Numbered from the stretch's first letter, positions 26,545 to 35,643 are shown. The stretch: DNA of 64,000 bases from Shewanella olleyana (GCF_023283825.1 NZ_JAKILD010000009.1:1-64000), one strand, 5' to 3'. Program-made: numbers and translations. The notes: a model not told the origin generated them from the sequence alone.

Positions 26545-26742
26545 TTAAAACACACAGTGCTTTGCGTAATCAGCGGCTTCATTAGCAGTCCAATCACCAC
26601 TTGGCTTTTCCTTCATTTGCTTACACCATGCTTCGCTGCCCACTTCAGGAGCACAAGCGGTGAGCCCTAAAACAAGCACACTTGCAGATACTAATGCGGT
26701 GAGTTTTGCTACAACTTTAGATACTGATGATTTCATAGACAT
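26545..26742 (-). CDS. DUF3012 family small lipoprotein
   Basis: A 65-residue protein with a lipoprotein signal (KVVAKLTALVSASVLVLGLTAC) and a short mature part APEVGSEAWCKQMKEKPSGD, then WTANEAADYAKHCVF, the conserved DUF3012 signature. The start at 26742 is chosen because AAGGAAG lies 10 bases upstream; a longer frame to 26841 would put the signal peptide far inside. The role is unknown; it is a common single-copy outer-membrane-associated lipoprotein in Shewanella and Vibrio relatives. Confidence 0.8.
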   Translation of the reverse strand: MSMKSSVSKVVAKLTALVSASVLVLGLTACAPEVGSEAWCKQMKEKPSGDWTANEAADYAKHCVF

Positions 26743-26789
26743 GTCGTAATAACTTCCTTGATTTAATAACGTAAATAAATGGTTTGAAA

Positions 26790-27143
26790 TTAATTTAACA
26801 ACCAAGCGATCGCTTGTTGTTTTTGCTCTAACGGATACCAAGCCACTTCGCCTTGCATAAATGGCCCTAATAAGTTCACTGAATTACCTACCCAGTCTGG
26901 GCCGCCTACAAATACCAAGGCATCAAAATGTGGCAGCTGTACTTTATCGCCACCTGATAATGAGCTGACATCCCAACCTTCTAACAAAACGTCAGCTTCT
27001 ATGTATAAGCGAACTTTGCCACTATCTTCACGATATTGGGTAATTAGCGGTTGTAGATGAGTTTGGTAATCTTGAGTAGATAAACGGCCACTAACAAATA
27101 AACTAATAACACCTTCGGCGATATCTGGGATTTGGCACAACAT
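26790..27143 (-). CDS. SpoIIAA/STAS-like (SEC14-type) protein
   Basis: A 117-codon frame from the ATG at 27141-27143, chosen over the upstream ATG at 27263 because GGAG is 7 bases before it. The sequence MLCQIPDIAEGVISLFVSGR, YREDSGKVRLYIEAD and DALVFVGGPDWVGNSVNLLG has the strand order and central LYIE-x-D of SpoIIAA-like proteins (STAS/SEC14 family). These bind small lipophilic ligands or partner proteins in other systems; no partner is visible here. It is transcribed divergently from arfB. Confidence 0.7.
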   Translation of the reverse strand: MLCQIPDIAEGVISLFVSGRLSTQDYQTHLQPLITQYREDSGKVRLYIEADVLLEGWDVSSLSGGDKVQLPHFDALVFVGGPDWVGNSVNLLGPFMQGEVAWYPLEQKQQAIAWLLN

Positions 27144-27299
27144 AAAGCAACTCCAAGGTAATGCGGCTAACTGACAAAAAATGTTCAGATTGCAGCCTAT
27201 ATTCTTGCTGATAGTAACAAATCTTATCAGCTGTACTATAGAAAAGTTTGTTAAACTCAGCACACTTATGCGCTAAAAATAGTTAAGTTAACTCTACAA

Positions 27300-27716
27300 A
27301 TGATAAATATTACCAACCGTGTCAGCATTGAAGATAATGAAATTGAATGGCAATTCATCCGTTCAAGTGGTGCGGGCGGCCAACATATTAATAAAGTTTC
27401 CACCGCAGCACAGATTATTTTTGATATTAGGCAATCTTCGTTGCCAGAGTTTTACCAGCAAAAGCTACTGGCAAAAGCTGACCATAGAATTACTAAAAGT
27501 GGCAAAATCATTATTAAGTGTCAGCAAAGCCGCAGCCAAGACTTTAATCGTCAATTGGCATTAGAGCAGTTTATTGAATTGGTAAAAGGAGTCGGCATTG
27601 TGCAAAAGGCACGTATTCCAACCAAAGCGACCAAAGGCAGCCAGCGCCGCCGAGTTGATTCCAAAAAGAAACGCGGTGCGACTAAAGCACTTAGAAGCAG
27701 TAAATCAGATTATTAA
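27300..27716 (+). CDS. arfB: Alternative ribosome-rescue factor / peptidyl-tRNA hydrolase ArfB
   Basis: A 138-residue protein with the class I release-factor GGQ motif in SSGAGGQHINKVST (about 22-35) and a basic C-terminal tail rich in Lys/Arg (KGSQRRRVDSKKKRGATKALR), the hallmark of ArfB (YaeJ). The tail enters the empty mRNA channel of a stalled ribosome and the GGQ glutamine triggers peptidyl-tRNA hydrolysis. Length matches E. coli ArfB (about 140). The upstream region is short because the divergent gene begins at 27143. Confidence 0.92.
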   Translation: MINITNRVSIEDNEIEWQFIRSSGAGGQHINKVSTAAQIIFDIRQSSLPEFYQQKLLAKADHRITKSGKIIIKCQQSRSQDFNRQLALEQFIELVKGVGIVQKARIPTKATKGSQRRRVDSKKKRGATKALRSSKSDY

Positions 27717-27881
27717 GGCAAGATAAGTCAATGTACCAGTGATTGAGTTATTTTATGAATCATGAAAATAATTCCCCGCTTGGTCATCATTAACGTGATA
27801 AATTACACTGACATAAGCTTATTAAACACAGATTAGATACAGCGTATTATTGGCAACTCAATTATTTAGCAAGGAACCTCA

Positions 27882-28325
27882 ATGACGACTCAAGCCAAAA
27901 TTTTATTAGTGAATGGCCCTAATTTAAATTTATTAGGTCGTCGTGAACCTGGGCTATATGGCAGTGACAACTTAGACACCATAGTTAACAATGCTAATGC
28001 CCAAGCAAGTGCCGCTGATGTGGCCTTCGAGCATATACAATCTAACGCTGAGTTTGAGCTAATCGATGCAATTCATGCAACCGATGCACAGTTTATTGTG
28101 ATTAATCCTGCGGCGTTTACTCACACTAGCGTGGCACTTCGCGATGCTTTACTTGGCGTGAATATTCCTTTTATTGAAGTCCATATCTCAAATGTTCATG
28201 CCCGTGAGCCTTTTAGACACCATTCTTACCTTTCTGACAAAGCAGTTGGAGTGATTTGTGGTTTAGGGATCCAAGGTTATGAGTTTGCAATGACGACCGC
28301 AATAAAGCAGGTAACGAGTAAATAA
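27882..28325 (+). CDS. aroQ: Type II 3-dehydroquinate dehydratase
   Basis: A 147-residue enzyme of the shikimate pathway, making 3-dehydroshikimate. The family landmarks are present: [20 protein letters not shown] with the catalytic Arg and Tyr on the flexible lid, [17 protein letters not shown] with the substrate-binding Asn, and [20 protein letters not shown] with the catalytic His. A good AAGGAACC site precedes the ATG. The usual gamma-proteobacterial arrangement is aroQ beside accB; here it is alone, so this may be a second copy. Nothing suggests inactivity. Confidence 0.93.
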   Translation: MTTQAKILLVNGPNLNLLGRREPGLYGSDNLDTIVNNANAQASAADVAFEHIQSNAEFELIDAIHATDAQFIVINPAAFTHTSVALRDALLGVNIPFIEVHISNVHAREPFRHHSYLSDKAVGVICGLGIQGYEFAMTTAIKQVTSK

Positions 28326-28394
28326 ACAGACTTATAGCGCATCGTTATCTCTACAAGTAAAATCTACACAGCAAAATCTACATCGCAAAAGGTT

Positions 28395-28784
28395 ATGAGT
28401 AAATTAAAAGCAGATATCAGTATTATCCAGTCAGGTATATTCAGCCAATGGGATTCTGAAAGTGATCAATTACCACGCTTTTTAGAAGCAACTGTGCATG
28501 TGCCTGCCATATTAGATATGGAATTTGGTTTTGTTACTCGTATTAAAAAGGCCAAAAACCAAGTCCTTAAATACTGTATTTATCATCCAGATATACCAGA
28601 TTCTGACGGCAATATCCGTGAGCCCTTCGATGGTGAAGTCTATATAAAAGAAAACGATTGGAAGTTTTATTTAGGCGACTGTATTTGGGCTCCTGTGAGT
28701 AATAAAGTCGGTAACTGGCGTATGACACTTGAGCTTAATGGTAAAATTATTGCCGATAAAACCTTTAAAGTGTTCTTACCATAG
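28395..28784 (+). CDS. DUF3859 family hypothetical protein
   Basis: A 129-residue soluble protein that starts with AAAGGTT before the ATG and matches the DUF3859 pattern: GIFSQWDSE, VPAILDMEFGFVTRIKK, IYHPDIPDSDGNIREPFDG, WKFYLGDCIWAPV and NWRMTLELNG. It follows aroQ by 69 bases and may share its transcript. The role is unknown. Confidence 0.75.
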   Translation: MSKLKADISIIQSGIFSQWDSESDQLPRFLEATVHVPAILDMEFGFVTRIKKAKNQVLKYCIYHPDIPDSDGNIREPFDGEVYIKENDWKFYLGDCIWAPVSNKVGNWRMTLELNGKIIADKTFKVFLP

Positions 28785-28956
28785 TGCGACTTGAGCCTCT
28801 AATAAGGCACATACCTCTGCTTTTTCAGCGTTTAACCAAGTCTTACCCAGTACATAACTTGGTCTTAACTCGCTTTTAAGTCAGCTTTTACCCACAGCAG
28901 CAAATAAGCTTGATATAATTACCTCTTGTTTCTACTTCTTCACTGAGCACCTATCT

Positions 28957-29964
28957 ATGTCTTTGCAGTCTTCACTTACCCAAGCTATTAGTCAGCGGGC
29001 CGAGTTTCTTACCCATGCAGAACTCAACAGCACTGACTGTTTTCGTATTTTTCACGGTACAGTTGAAGGCGAAAATGGACTTAACATTGATAGATATGGC
29101 AATGCTTGGCTTATTCAGACATTTCATCAAACCTTAACTGAAGATCAGCTTGAAGAAGTCAGCTCTGTATTAACTAAACTCAATGACTTACCGGTTATTT
29201 ATAACGATCGCGCTAAACGAAACTCTCGCATCGAAAATAACCTCCACAGCGAACATCACGAGTTTGCTTGCTCTGAACAAGTCATTCAAGAAAATGGTAT
29301 TAAGTTTACTTCTAAACTGCGTCATGAAGGCCAAGATCCATTGCTGTTTCTTGATATGCGTATCGGGCGTGAGTTCGTTAGAGCTCATAGTCAAGATAAA
29401 ACCGTATTAAACTTGTTTTCATATACCTGTGGCATCGGTACAGCTGCAGCTATGGGCGGCGCTAGTCGAGTTGTCAATGTAGACTTTTCATCTTTTGCAC
29501 TCGCAGCTGGTAAGAAAAATGCTGAATTAAATGGTGTCTCTGAGGTATGTGAATTCATTCAAAGTGATGCTTTTCCTGCATTAAGACAACTAGCAGGTCT
29601 AAAAGTCGGCGGTCGACGTGGTCAAAAGCTACCTAAGTATCCTAAGCTACCTGCAACTCAGTTTGATTTAGTATTTCTAGACCCACCTCGTTTTGCAAAA
29701 AGCCCTTTTGGTACTGTTGACTTAATCAACGATTACCAAGGTTTGTTTAAACCTGCAATGTTAGCCACCAAAGACGGCGGCACTATTGTTTGCTGTAATA
29801 ACGTAGCAAAGGTAGAACGCGAAGCTTGGTTGAATAGTTTGATCCGCTGTGTGGAAAAACAAGGTCGTAAGGTTTCCTCATTAGAATGGCTACACTGCCA
29901 TGAAGACTTCCCCTCTTTCGATGATAACCACCCACTTAAAATGGTGGCACTAACCTTAGACTGA
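28957..29964 (+). CDS. Class I SAM-dependent methyltransferase, RlmI/RlmK-like
   Basis: A 335-residue protein with the Rossmann methyltransferase core: motif I in VLNLFSYTCGIGTAAAMGGA, the acidic VVNVDFSS strand end, a conserved FLDPPRF (motif IV, the N/D-PP-Y/F type of nucleic-acid methyltransferases) and a C-terminal WLHCHEDFPS segment. The upstream part (GENGLNIDRYGN, LLFLDMRIGREFVR) resembles RlmI/RlmL-type 23S rRNA m5C methyltransferases, but the N-terminal PUA domain of RlmI (396 residues) is missing. The target is probably rRNA or tRNA; the exact position is unknown. The ribosome-binding site is weak. Confidence 0.75.
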   Translation: MSLQSSLTQAISQRAEFLTHAELNSTDCFRIFHGTVEGENGLNIDRYGNAWLIQTFHQTLTEDQLEEVSSVLTKLNDLPVIYNDRAKRNSRIENNLHSEHHEFACSEQVIQENGIKFTSKLRHEGQDPLLFLDMRIGREFVRAHSQDKTVLNLFSYTCGIGTAAAMGGASRVVNVDFSSFALAAGKKNAELNGVSEVCEFIQSDAFPALRQLAGLKVGGRRGQKLPKYPKLPATQFDLVFLDPPRFAKSPFGTVDLINDYQGLFKPAMLATKDGGTIVCCNNVAKVEREAWLNSLIRCVEKQGRKVSSLEWLHCHEDFPSFDDNHPLKMVALTLD

Positions 29965-29996
29965 ACCTCTGTCTAAACCTTAGCCTAAAAAGAATA

Positions 29997-30020
29997 AAAG
30001 CCACGCAATGTGGCTTTTTT
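29997..30020. terminator. Rho-independent terminator
   Basis: Stem AAAAGCCAC / GTGGCTTTTTT with loop GCAAT, about 30 bases after the methyltransferase stop; the flanking A-run makes it able to act on the minus-strand small gene as well. Confidence 0.85.
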
Positions 30021-30053
30021 AATGTATAGAATTTACCGCATATTAATGGATTT

Positions 30054-30224
30054 TTATTCGCTAGATTTATCCCAGATATTCTTACCTGTTTTCAGGTTAT
30101 ATATAAGATTAATCCCTGAAAGGGTCATGATTAGCCCACAAAGAGCCCAAATATAATCGCCATCTCGAAGACCCAACACTAAGCTTAACATCCCGATAAT
30201 AAAAACAAATAATTGACCGAACAT
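30054..30224 (-). CDS. Small two-helix membrane protein (56 residues)
   Basis: The minus-strand ORF reads MFGQLFVFIIGMLSLVLGLR, DGDYIWALCGLIMTLSGINL, then IYNLKTGKNIWDKSSE. Two hydrophobic helices (about 3-19 and 25-43) flank a short polar turn, and AAGGA lies 8 bases before the ATG, so it looks like a genuine small inner-membrane protein. No family is recognised. It sits between a terminator and the upstream TPR lipoprotein on the same strand. Confidence 0.6.
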   Translation of the reverse strand: MFGQLFVFIIGMLSLVLGLRDGDYIWALCGLIMTLSGINLIYNLKTGKNIWDKSSE

Positions 30225-30305
30225 TGTAAACATCCTTATTGAGCAATTTTTAGATGATATAGATAACTTTTAAATGTTAATTAGCGAAAAGCATAGCAAA
30301 GGTTA

Positions 30306-31580
30306 TTAACTACCTTGCTTCAACCAATTAAGCTTAGCGAGGTATTTTTGTTGGCTATCATCCATTGAAGTTAGCTCAAGTGCTTGTTTTAACGTTTTTT
30401 CCGCTTTTAATGTTTTACCTTGTGCACTCAAAGCTTTCGCTAATTCAAAATAGGCTTGATGGTAATAGGGGCTATTGTTGATGAACTTTTGAAAGTAAGT
30501 TTCTGCTGTGGAGTAGTCTTTCAGCGAGTATGCTTCAATACCCATTGAATACCACCCATATGGGGTGTCATTTTCGAGGGATAATAACTGCTTGAATATT
30601 GCTTCTGCTTCATCAAGCCTCCCCTCTTCAGTTAAAGAGTAGCCATAGTTGCTTAGTAATGTAAGCGAGTTATTCTCAAACTGTAAACCATATTGATAAT
30701 AAGATTCTGCGGTCGCGTGATCATTTACACGCCTATGCACCACTGCCATCATATTAATAAGTGGTATGTACTCAGGAGCTAGTTTGAGGCCTTGTTCTAG
30801 TAATGCGAATGATAACGTCAGCTGATCTTTTAATATTGCATCAGCTGCTAAGTTTCGATAAAACATCGCTAAAAATTCAGCATCAAAAACCACCGCACCA
30901 CTTCTATCGTTTCTATCAGGGAAATAGTCAATGACACTAAACTCACTATTATTAAAATACACACCTGCTATATCTGATTCATACAAAAAAGTACGAACAT
31001 GATCCGATGACACAATTAAATCATTGGAAATATGAGTCAGTAACGGTGCAGAATGGACAACTTGAAAAACGGCTTTTACATCTAGGTGCTTAGCAACACC
31101 GAATGTCAACATTGCCAATGCCATACAATTACCAGAACGCTTTTGCCAAGCCTCGGAAGTCGTGTAATTTAGGCCTTCATAATTAAAGTTGACCATTTTG
31201 TCTTGAATAAAGCGAGCGACTTGATGACGTTTCGACAAACTAGCAATATCGTCACGAGTAATAAATTCATTAAGTTCCTGCTCTTGCTCAGGTAAAAGAG
31301 CCGACAAACTTTCAATTGAAGGCACAGAGGCTGGCGCTTTTAACTTCGCAAAATAGTGACCAGTTTCAGGCATAGGTAATGGAGAGACTGGCGATGTTGA
31401 AGTTGTTGAACTACAAGCACTCAATAAAGAGCAACTTAAAATCCCTGTACACAAAATAAGTTTTGAATTGAACTGGGAGTTGAACAATGAGGTTTTAAAT
31501 AACTGCGTTATATATAGCGGGGTAAACAATTGTTTCTTAAAATATTCGCTCAACAATTTCTGGCTCAACTTCCTTGGCAT
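30306..31580 (-). CDS. Lipoprotein with transglutaminase-like domain and TPR repeats
   Basis: A 424-residue protein with an unusually long signal region (about 40 residues before the hydrophobic core) ending in the lipobox LLSAC (C56). Residues about 115-250 look like a transglutaminase/cysteine-protease fold: SEAWQKRSGNCMALAML gives the candidate nucleophile C152, followed by a strand with SSDHVRTFL and FSVIDYFPD, possible His/Asp partners. From about 255 to 410 there are four TPR-like helical pairs. Transglutaminase-like/TPR lipoproteins are usually involved in protein or peptidoglycan interactions in the periplasm. The substrate is unknown. Good AAGGGAAGG before the ATG. Confidence 0.75.
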   Translation of the reverse strand: MPRKLSQKLLSEYFKKQLFTPLYITQLFKTSLFNSQFNSKLILCTGILSCSLLSACSSTTSTSPVSPLPMPETGHYFAKLKAPASVPSIESLSALLPEQEQELNEFITRDDIASLSKRHQVARFIQDKMVNFNYEGLNYTTSEAWQKRSGNCMALAMLTFGVAKHLDVKAVFQVVHSAPLLTHISNDLIVSSDHVRTFLYESDIAGVYFNNSEFSVIDYFPDRNDRSGAVVFDAEFLAMFYRNLAADAILKDQLTLSFALLEQGLKLAPEYIPLINMMAVVHRRVNDHATAESYYQYGLQFENNSLTLLSNYGYSLTEEGRLDEAEAIFKQLLSLENDTPYGWYSMGIEAYSLKDYSTAETYFQKFINNSPYYHQAYFELAKALSAQGKTLKAEKTLKQALELTSMDDSQQKYLAKLNWLKQGS

Positions 31581-31927
31581 AACCTTCCCTTTTAACTAAG
31601 ACAACTTCACTCAATTTTAGATTGATATTTAATCACCTAGATTAAGCTAGCATGTTTTACACCAGCACTTCCACCAAAGATTAGCCGCTAACACTTACCT
31701 TTTGCGAAACCCATAGCCATAACAACCATTCTAATTTGTGTCGATATAAAGCTAAAAAATTGAAGCAGAGGATAGGACTCATGTAAGGGGTCAAGCTTTT
31801 GCGCAAACACATCCTCCCACCAAAATACTAATAGGGATTCTCAATCATAAACAAGCTCGTTCAAGTGCCCTTAACCGTTTGCCATTAGACTGATAATAAT
31901 CGGTTTTAATATGGCATTAAAGACTTA
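31581..31927. other. Gene-free interval of 347 bases
   Basis: Between the TPR lipoprotein start and the GMC oxidoreductase stop I see only A/T-rich sequence, with no convincing ORF on either strand. A short GTAAGGGGTCAAGCTTTTGCGC stretch resembles the ends of some transposase genes but is too short to identify. Confidence 0.4.
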
Positions 31928-33517
31928 TTAAATCTGAATTTGAGGCTTTAATCGTTCAGCTAGTAAGGTGGCGTTTCGTGCCACAATACCGTAAATCGAC
32001 AGTTGTGGATTAGCGCCTAAACTGGTTGGGAACATTGAACCGTCCATCACAGATAGGTTCTCAAAGTAATGGGATTGGCCTTCACTATTTATCATCGACA
32101 TCGTTTTATCTTCACCCATAGCACAGCCTCCCATAACATGCGCTGAAGCAACAATGGTTTTTAACAAGCCAATGTCCATGTTCGCAATCGTCTCTTTCGC
32201 TTGGGCCCAATTCAGTTGCATACCAACACCATCATTAATAGGCAGCACTTTGCTAGCGCCTGCCGCAAATTGCAATTCAGCCATAGTGGCAAATGCGCGT
32301 CTTGCTGTATCCCAAAACGGTTTTTCAAGAGAATAATCTAACGCAAAACCAGAGTCTGTTAATCTCACCTGCCCGCCAGGGCTTTGAGCAGAGTAGCCAT
32401 CTCTGACGAGTGCTATCATGACTTGAAGGTTATTAAAGTGAGTCATTAACTCCGCATGGCTTTGACCATAACCAATCGTTTTTGAAGCGATTAATACCGG
32501 ATGAATTGGTGGTACTTCAAGTTTATAACCCATTTCACCGGCTGCACCATCACGCCAAACAAATTCATCTGAATAGATTGATTGCGGCGCGCCACTATGG
32601 CCATCAATTTGCTTATCAAAAATACTGCCTGATAACAGAGTGGGATGTAAAAATGTCTTACCTAATAACTTATGCGGATCAGGAGTGTTAGCGCGCATTA
32701 AAATGGTGGGGGTATGAATCGCGCCTGCGCTTAAAATGTAATGCCTTGCACTAAATGTCAGTGTGGCTGCAGTACCTGATTGCGCCCTCGCTGACAGGCC
32801 TTCTACTTTGTCGCCTTTATGCTTTAAATCAAATACTTTAGCATTTGAAATCAACTTAGCGCCTTGCTCTAACGCGCTTGGAATTGTTGTTACCAGCATA
32901 GATTGTTTCGCATTGACTGGGCATCCCATGCCGCAGTAACCACTGTTCCAACAACCTTTGACGTTACGCTTGATAACTGTGTATTCCCAACCCAGCTTTT
33001 CACAGCCTTCTTTTAGCGCTGCATTGTTCTGATTAGGTTGGAATTGCCACTCACTAATGTTGAGCCTTGCTTCCATTTTTTCAAACCAAGGCAATAAACT
33101 TTCACTTGATAGACCGGCAACAGATTTTTCTTTAGCCCAGAATTCCAACGCATTTTGCGGCGTACGAATCGATGTAGTCCAGTTTACTGTGGTTGAGCCG
33201 CCGACACTGCGACCTTGAAAGATACCAATACCTTTATCTGCGGTTTTCATTGCTGCAGCTTGTTGGTATAAGTCGGGGTATGCTGTGCGCTCTTCCATAT
33301 CAAAATCACTGGATGATTTAAGCGGCCCAGCTTCAATCATTATTACGCTCAACCCGGCATCAGTTAATATTTCTGCTGCAGTGCCGCCGCCCGCGCCAGT
33401 GCCGACAATCACAACATCTGCTTCAAAATGTTGGTCTTCAGCTAAATGATTAGCGTCAATATGCTGCCAGCCTGATGCCAAGCCAGTAGTGATAGGATCA
33501 ATAATAGTTGCTGCCAT
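31928..33517 (-). CDS. GMC-family FAD-dependent oxidoreductase
   Basis: A 529-residue flavoprotein. The FAD-binding dinucleotide motif VVIVGTGAGGGTAAEIL is near residues 34-50, followed by IMIEAGPL (acidic residue binding the ribose) and GRSVGGSTTVNW, the GMC signature. The C-terminal active-site motif SAHVMGGCAMG supplies the catalytic His, and the family C-terminus LSVMDGSMFPTSLGANPQLSIYG is intact. GMC enzymes oxidise alcohols, sugars or long-chain alcohols. The protein has no Tat signal itself, but the next gene upstream encodes a Tat-exported small partner, so the two probably form one periplasm-facing dehydrogenase. GGAG lies 8 bases before the ATG. Confidence 0.88.
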   Translation of the reverse strand: MAATIIDPITTGLASGWQHIDANHLAEDQHFEADVVIVGTGAGGGTAAEILTDAGLSVIMIEAGPLKSSSDFDMEERTAYPDLYQQAAAMKTADKGIGIFQGRSVGGSTTVNWTTSIRTPQNALEFWAKEKSVAGLSSESLLPWFEKMEARLNISEWQFQPNQNNAALKEGCEKLGWEYTVIKRNVKGCWNSGYCGMGCPVNAKQSMLVTTIPSALEQGAKLISNAKVFDLKHKGDKVEGLSARAQSGTAATLTFSARHYILSAGAIHTPTILMRANTPDPHKLLGKTFLHPTLLSGSIFDKQIDGHSGAPQSIYSDEFVWRDGAAGEMGYKLEVPPIHPVLIASKTIGYGQSHAELMTHFNNLQVMIALVRDGYSAQSPGGQVRLTDSGFALDYSLEKPFWDTARRAFATMAELQFAAGASKVLPINDGVGMQLNWAQAKETIANMDIGLLKTIVASAHVMGGCAMGEDKTMSMINSEGQSHYFENLSVMDGSMFPTSLGANPQLSIYGIVARNATLLAERLKPQIQI

Positions 33518-33562
33518 TTGATACTCCAGAATGTGTGTTAATAATTGATGTATTCAAATGGC

Positions 33563-34063
33563 TTATGCATCTAAAAAGGTAGGTTTTGAGTAATGTAAAC
33601 GTCCCCAATGTTCAGGGCAGGCGTAATAACTCGCCACAATTAGCTCACGTAAGCCAATATAGGCTGTTTGCATCATCTCTAAAAAGTGATGACGCCATTG
33701 CTCTAACATGTCATTGAGTTCTGCTGGAGTTCTTAGCATTAAAGGTGTGATGCTGCTTGTCAAAATCAATAACCCGAAACGAGACTCAAGCATAGTTAAT
33801 AGCTGTTCTAACTCTTGTTTTTGATCTGTCGGCAATACACTAATCGTTTGATTAATAGCAATAATAGTGCGATTTAAGAAGGCTTCTCGATAATTCGGCA
33901 CATCAGGCAATGCCCCATCCATAAAAACAGGGATAAGCACACTAAATAATAACCGGTGGGTATCATCAGGACTGTCGGTCACTTCTGGAGTATATAAGCT
34001 CACGCCCAAAGCAAGCGCAGCTGTTCCGGTAAATGCGCCTGTTAAAAAGGTTCTTCTTTTCAT
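33563..34063 (-). CDS. Tat-exported small subunit, gluconate 2-dehydrogenase subunit 3-like
   Basis: A 166-residue protein starting MKRRTFLTGAFTGTAALALG, a twin-arginine signal with RR at 3-4 followed by a hydrophobic stretch. The rest is alpha-helical, with FSVLIPVFMDGALPD and a C-terminal region ending in HWGRLHYSKP, reminiscent of gluconate 2-dehydrogenase subunit 3. In related enzymes this small subunit carries the GMC flavoprotein through the Tat pathway. It lies 45 bases upstream of the GMC gene on the same strand, so the pair is an operon. Good GGGATACC site before the ATG. Confidence 0.75.
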   Translation of the reverse strand: MKRRTFLTGAFTGTAALALGVSLYTPEVTDSPDDTHRLLFSVLIPVFMDGALPDVPNYREAFLNRTIIAINQTISVLPTDQKQELEQLLTMLESRFGLLILTSSITPLMLRTPAELNDMLEQWRHHFLEMMQTAYIGLRELIVASYYACPEHWGRLHYSKPTFLDA

Positions 34064-34253
34064 TGGTATCCCTTTTCTAGTCAGTACTTCCGTTAGAGCT
34101 AAATCTTAAATCAACACCAGAAACCAGTACTGTATATTTACTGACCTGAAAGGCCACATTTGTTGCAGTAAAAGCATCTATGATAAAGTGAACTCAACCA
34201 ACATTTAAACACACGTTTGAATATTAACAAACTATTGCACATTAAATACCCTT

Positions 34254-35216
34254 ATGAAGAAGCTTTTCTCTCCACCTTGGTGGGCTGTAAGTGCCCATGT
34301 CCAAACGATTTTACCTGTGTTTTTCAAAGTGGACAAACCAGAAGTCACCCGACAGCGTCAAGAGCTCGTTGATGGTGATTTTGTCGATTTAGACTGGGTT
34401 GGAGAAGCGATTAATGGCCAACCTATACTGGTCATTTTGCATGGACTTGAAGGAAGCAGCGACTCGCACTATGTTCGTCGAATGCTGCAAACAGCCAAAG
34501 ATAATGGCTTATGCGCTGTAGTGCATCATCATCGTAGTTGTTCTGGTGAGCCCAATCGACTTGCTCGCAGCTATCATAGCGGTGACACCCAAGACATCCA
34601 CTTCACTCTGTCTCAATTAAAACAACAGTACCCTGACTCACCTCTTTATGCGGTAGGTTATAGCCTAGGTGGTAATGTATTAGCCAAATATCAGGGTGAA
34701 CAAGGTAGCAATAGTGTGCTGGAAAAAACCATCATCGTTTCCGCGCCATTATGTTTAGCTGCCTGCGCTAAAAAATTAGAAAATGGGTTTTCAACGGTGT
34801 ATCAACAGCATTTAATTAAGCAGTTACAAGATAAAATGCAAGCCAAAGTGGCAGAATCCCATTTAGCCAGTAAGATGCCTGTAACTGCTAATGAAATTAC
34901 CAACTTAAAAACCTTCCACTTATTTGACGACCAAGTCACTGCGCCATTGCATGGCTTTAGTGATGTATTTGATTATTACGAACGAGCCAGTGGTAAACCT
35001 TTTTTAAAAAACGTGCAAAAATCGACATTAGTGATCCATGCTCAGGATGACCCATTCATGACCGATGCAGTTATTCCTTCGGCAGAAGAAATGTCGAGTC
35101 ATGTAGAATATGAATTACACCAAAACGGTGGCCACGTTGGCTTTATCTCTGGCGGCGTCCCTTGGAGACCCACTTTTTATTTAGAGTCTCGCATCATCCA
35201 ATTCATCAAAAGTTAA
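34254..35216 (+). CDS. yheT: YheT-family alpha/beta hydrolase
   Basis: A 320-residue hydrolase. LVILHGLEGSSDSHYVRRML holds the oxyanion strand, VVHHHRSCSGEPN is typical of YheT, and the nucleophile elbow is GYSLGGNV (serine at the S of SLGG). The acid is probably in the DDPFM segment and the histidine in NGGHVGF. It is the first of yheT-yheU-prkB, an arrangement conserved near crp in E. coli. The function in bacteria is unknown. Confidence 0.88.
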   Translation: MKKLFSPPWWAVSAHVQTILPVFFKVDKPEVTRQRQELVDGDFVDLDWVGEAINGQPILVILHGLEGSSDSHYVRRMLQTAKDNGLCAVVHHHRSCSGEPNRLARSYHSGDTQDIHFTLSQLKQQYPDSPLYAVGYSLGGNVLAKYQGEQGSNSVLEKTIIVSAPLCLAACAKKLENGFSTVYQQHLIKQLQDKMQAKVAESHLASKMPVTANEITNLKTFHLFDDQVTAPLHGFSDVFDYYERASGKPFLKNVQKSTLVIHAQDDPFMTDAVIPSAEEMSSHVEYELHQNGGHVGFISGGVPWRPTFYLESRIIQFIKS

Positions 35217-35234
35217 GTTATTAAGAGTTAATTT

Positions 35235-35489
35235 ATGCTAATTCCCTATGAAGCACTGCTGCAATTACCACAAGACACCTTTAACAATCTGATTAAAGAG
35301 TACTTATTAACCCAAGTTGAAGACGGCTCTTTCGGCATGTTAGATGATCAACAATTAGCCACCGCTATTGAAAAATGTAAACAGTCACTTAAACAAGGCG
35401 AGCTTAAAGTAGAATTTAGTGAAGAAGATGAATCCATTGCCATAAGGCATAAAGATCACATCATTTACCCTACTGCGGAGCAGGATTAG
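35235..35489 (+). CDS. yheU: YheU (UPF0270) family small protein
   Basis: An 84-residue protein that follows yheT by 18 bases. The N-terminal MLIPYEALLQLPQDTFNNLI resembles YheU, as does the acidic C-terminal half with IRHKDHI. It is conserved next to yheT and prkB in gammaproteobacteria, but its job is unknown. Confidence 0.85.
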   Translation: MLIPYEALLQLPQDTFNNLIKEYLLTQVEDGSFGMLDDQQLATAIEKCKQSLKQGELKVEFSEEDESIAIRHKDHIIYPTAEQD

Positions 35490-35643
35490 CATTGTAAGAT
35501 TGACCTCAACCGATTCAGCCCGTATAAATAGAGTCTGTTTTTCTTCAAGTTTAATCATGAAAGTGTTAACGATGAGCAGAACGATAAAACACTGAACTGT
35601 CTCAGTTATTTAGCTAATTTCACGTTTGATCTAGGTAGGATAA

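Noticed and set aside
28790-28890. Minus-strand peptide-like frame LKSELRPSYVLGKTWLNAEK and on
   Set aside because: It reads like real protein, but is only 34 codons, has no start codon or ribosome-binding site and overlaps the DUF3859 stop.
31790-31812. Transposase-end-like GTAAGGGGTCAAGC
   Set aside because: The match is short and no inverted partner, target duplication or transposase fragment is nearby.
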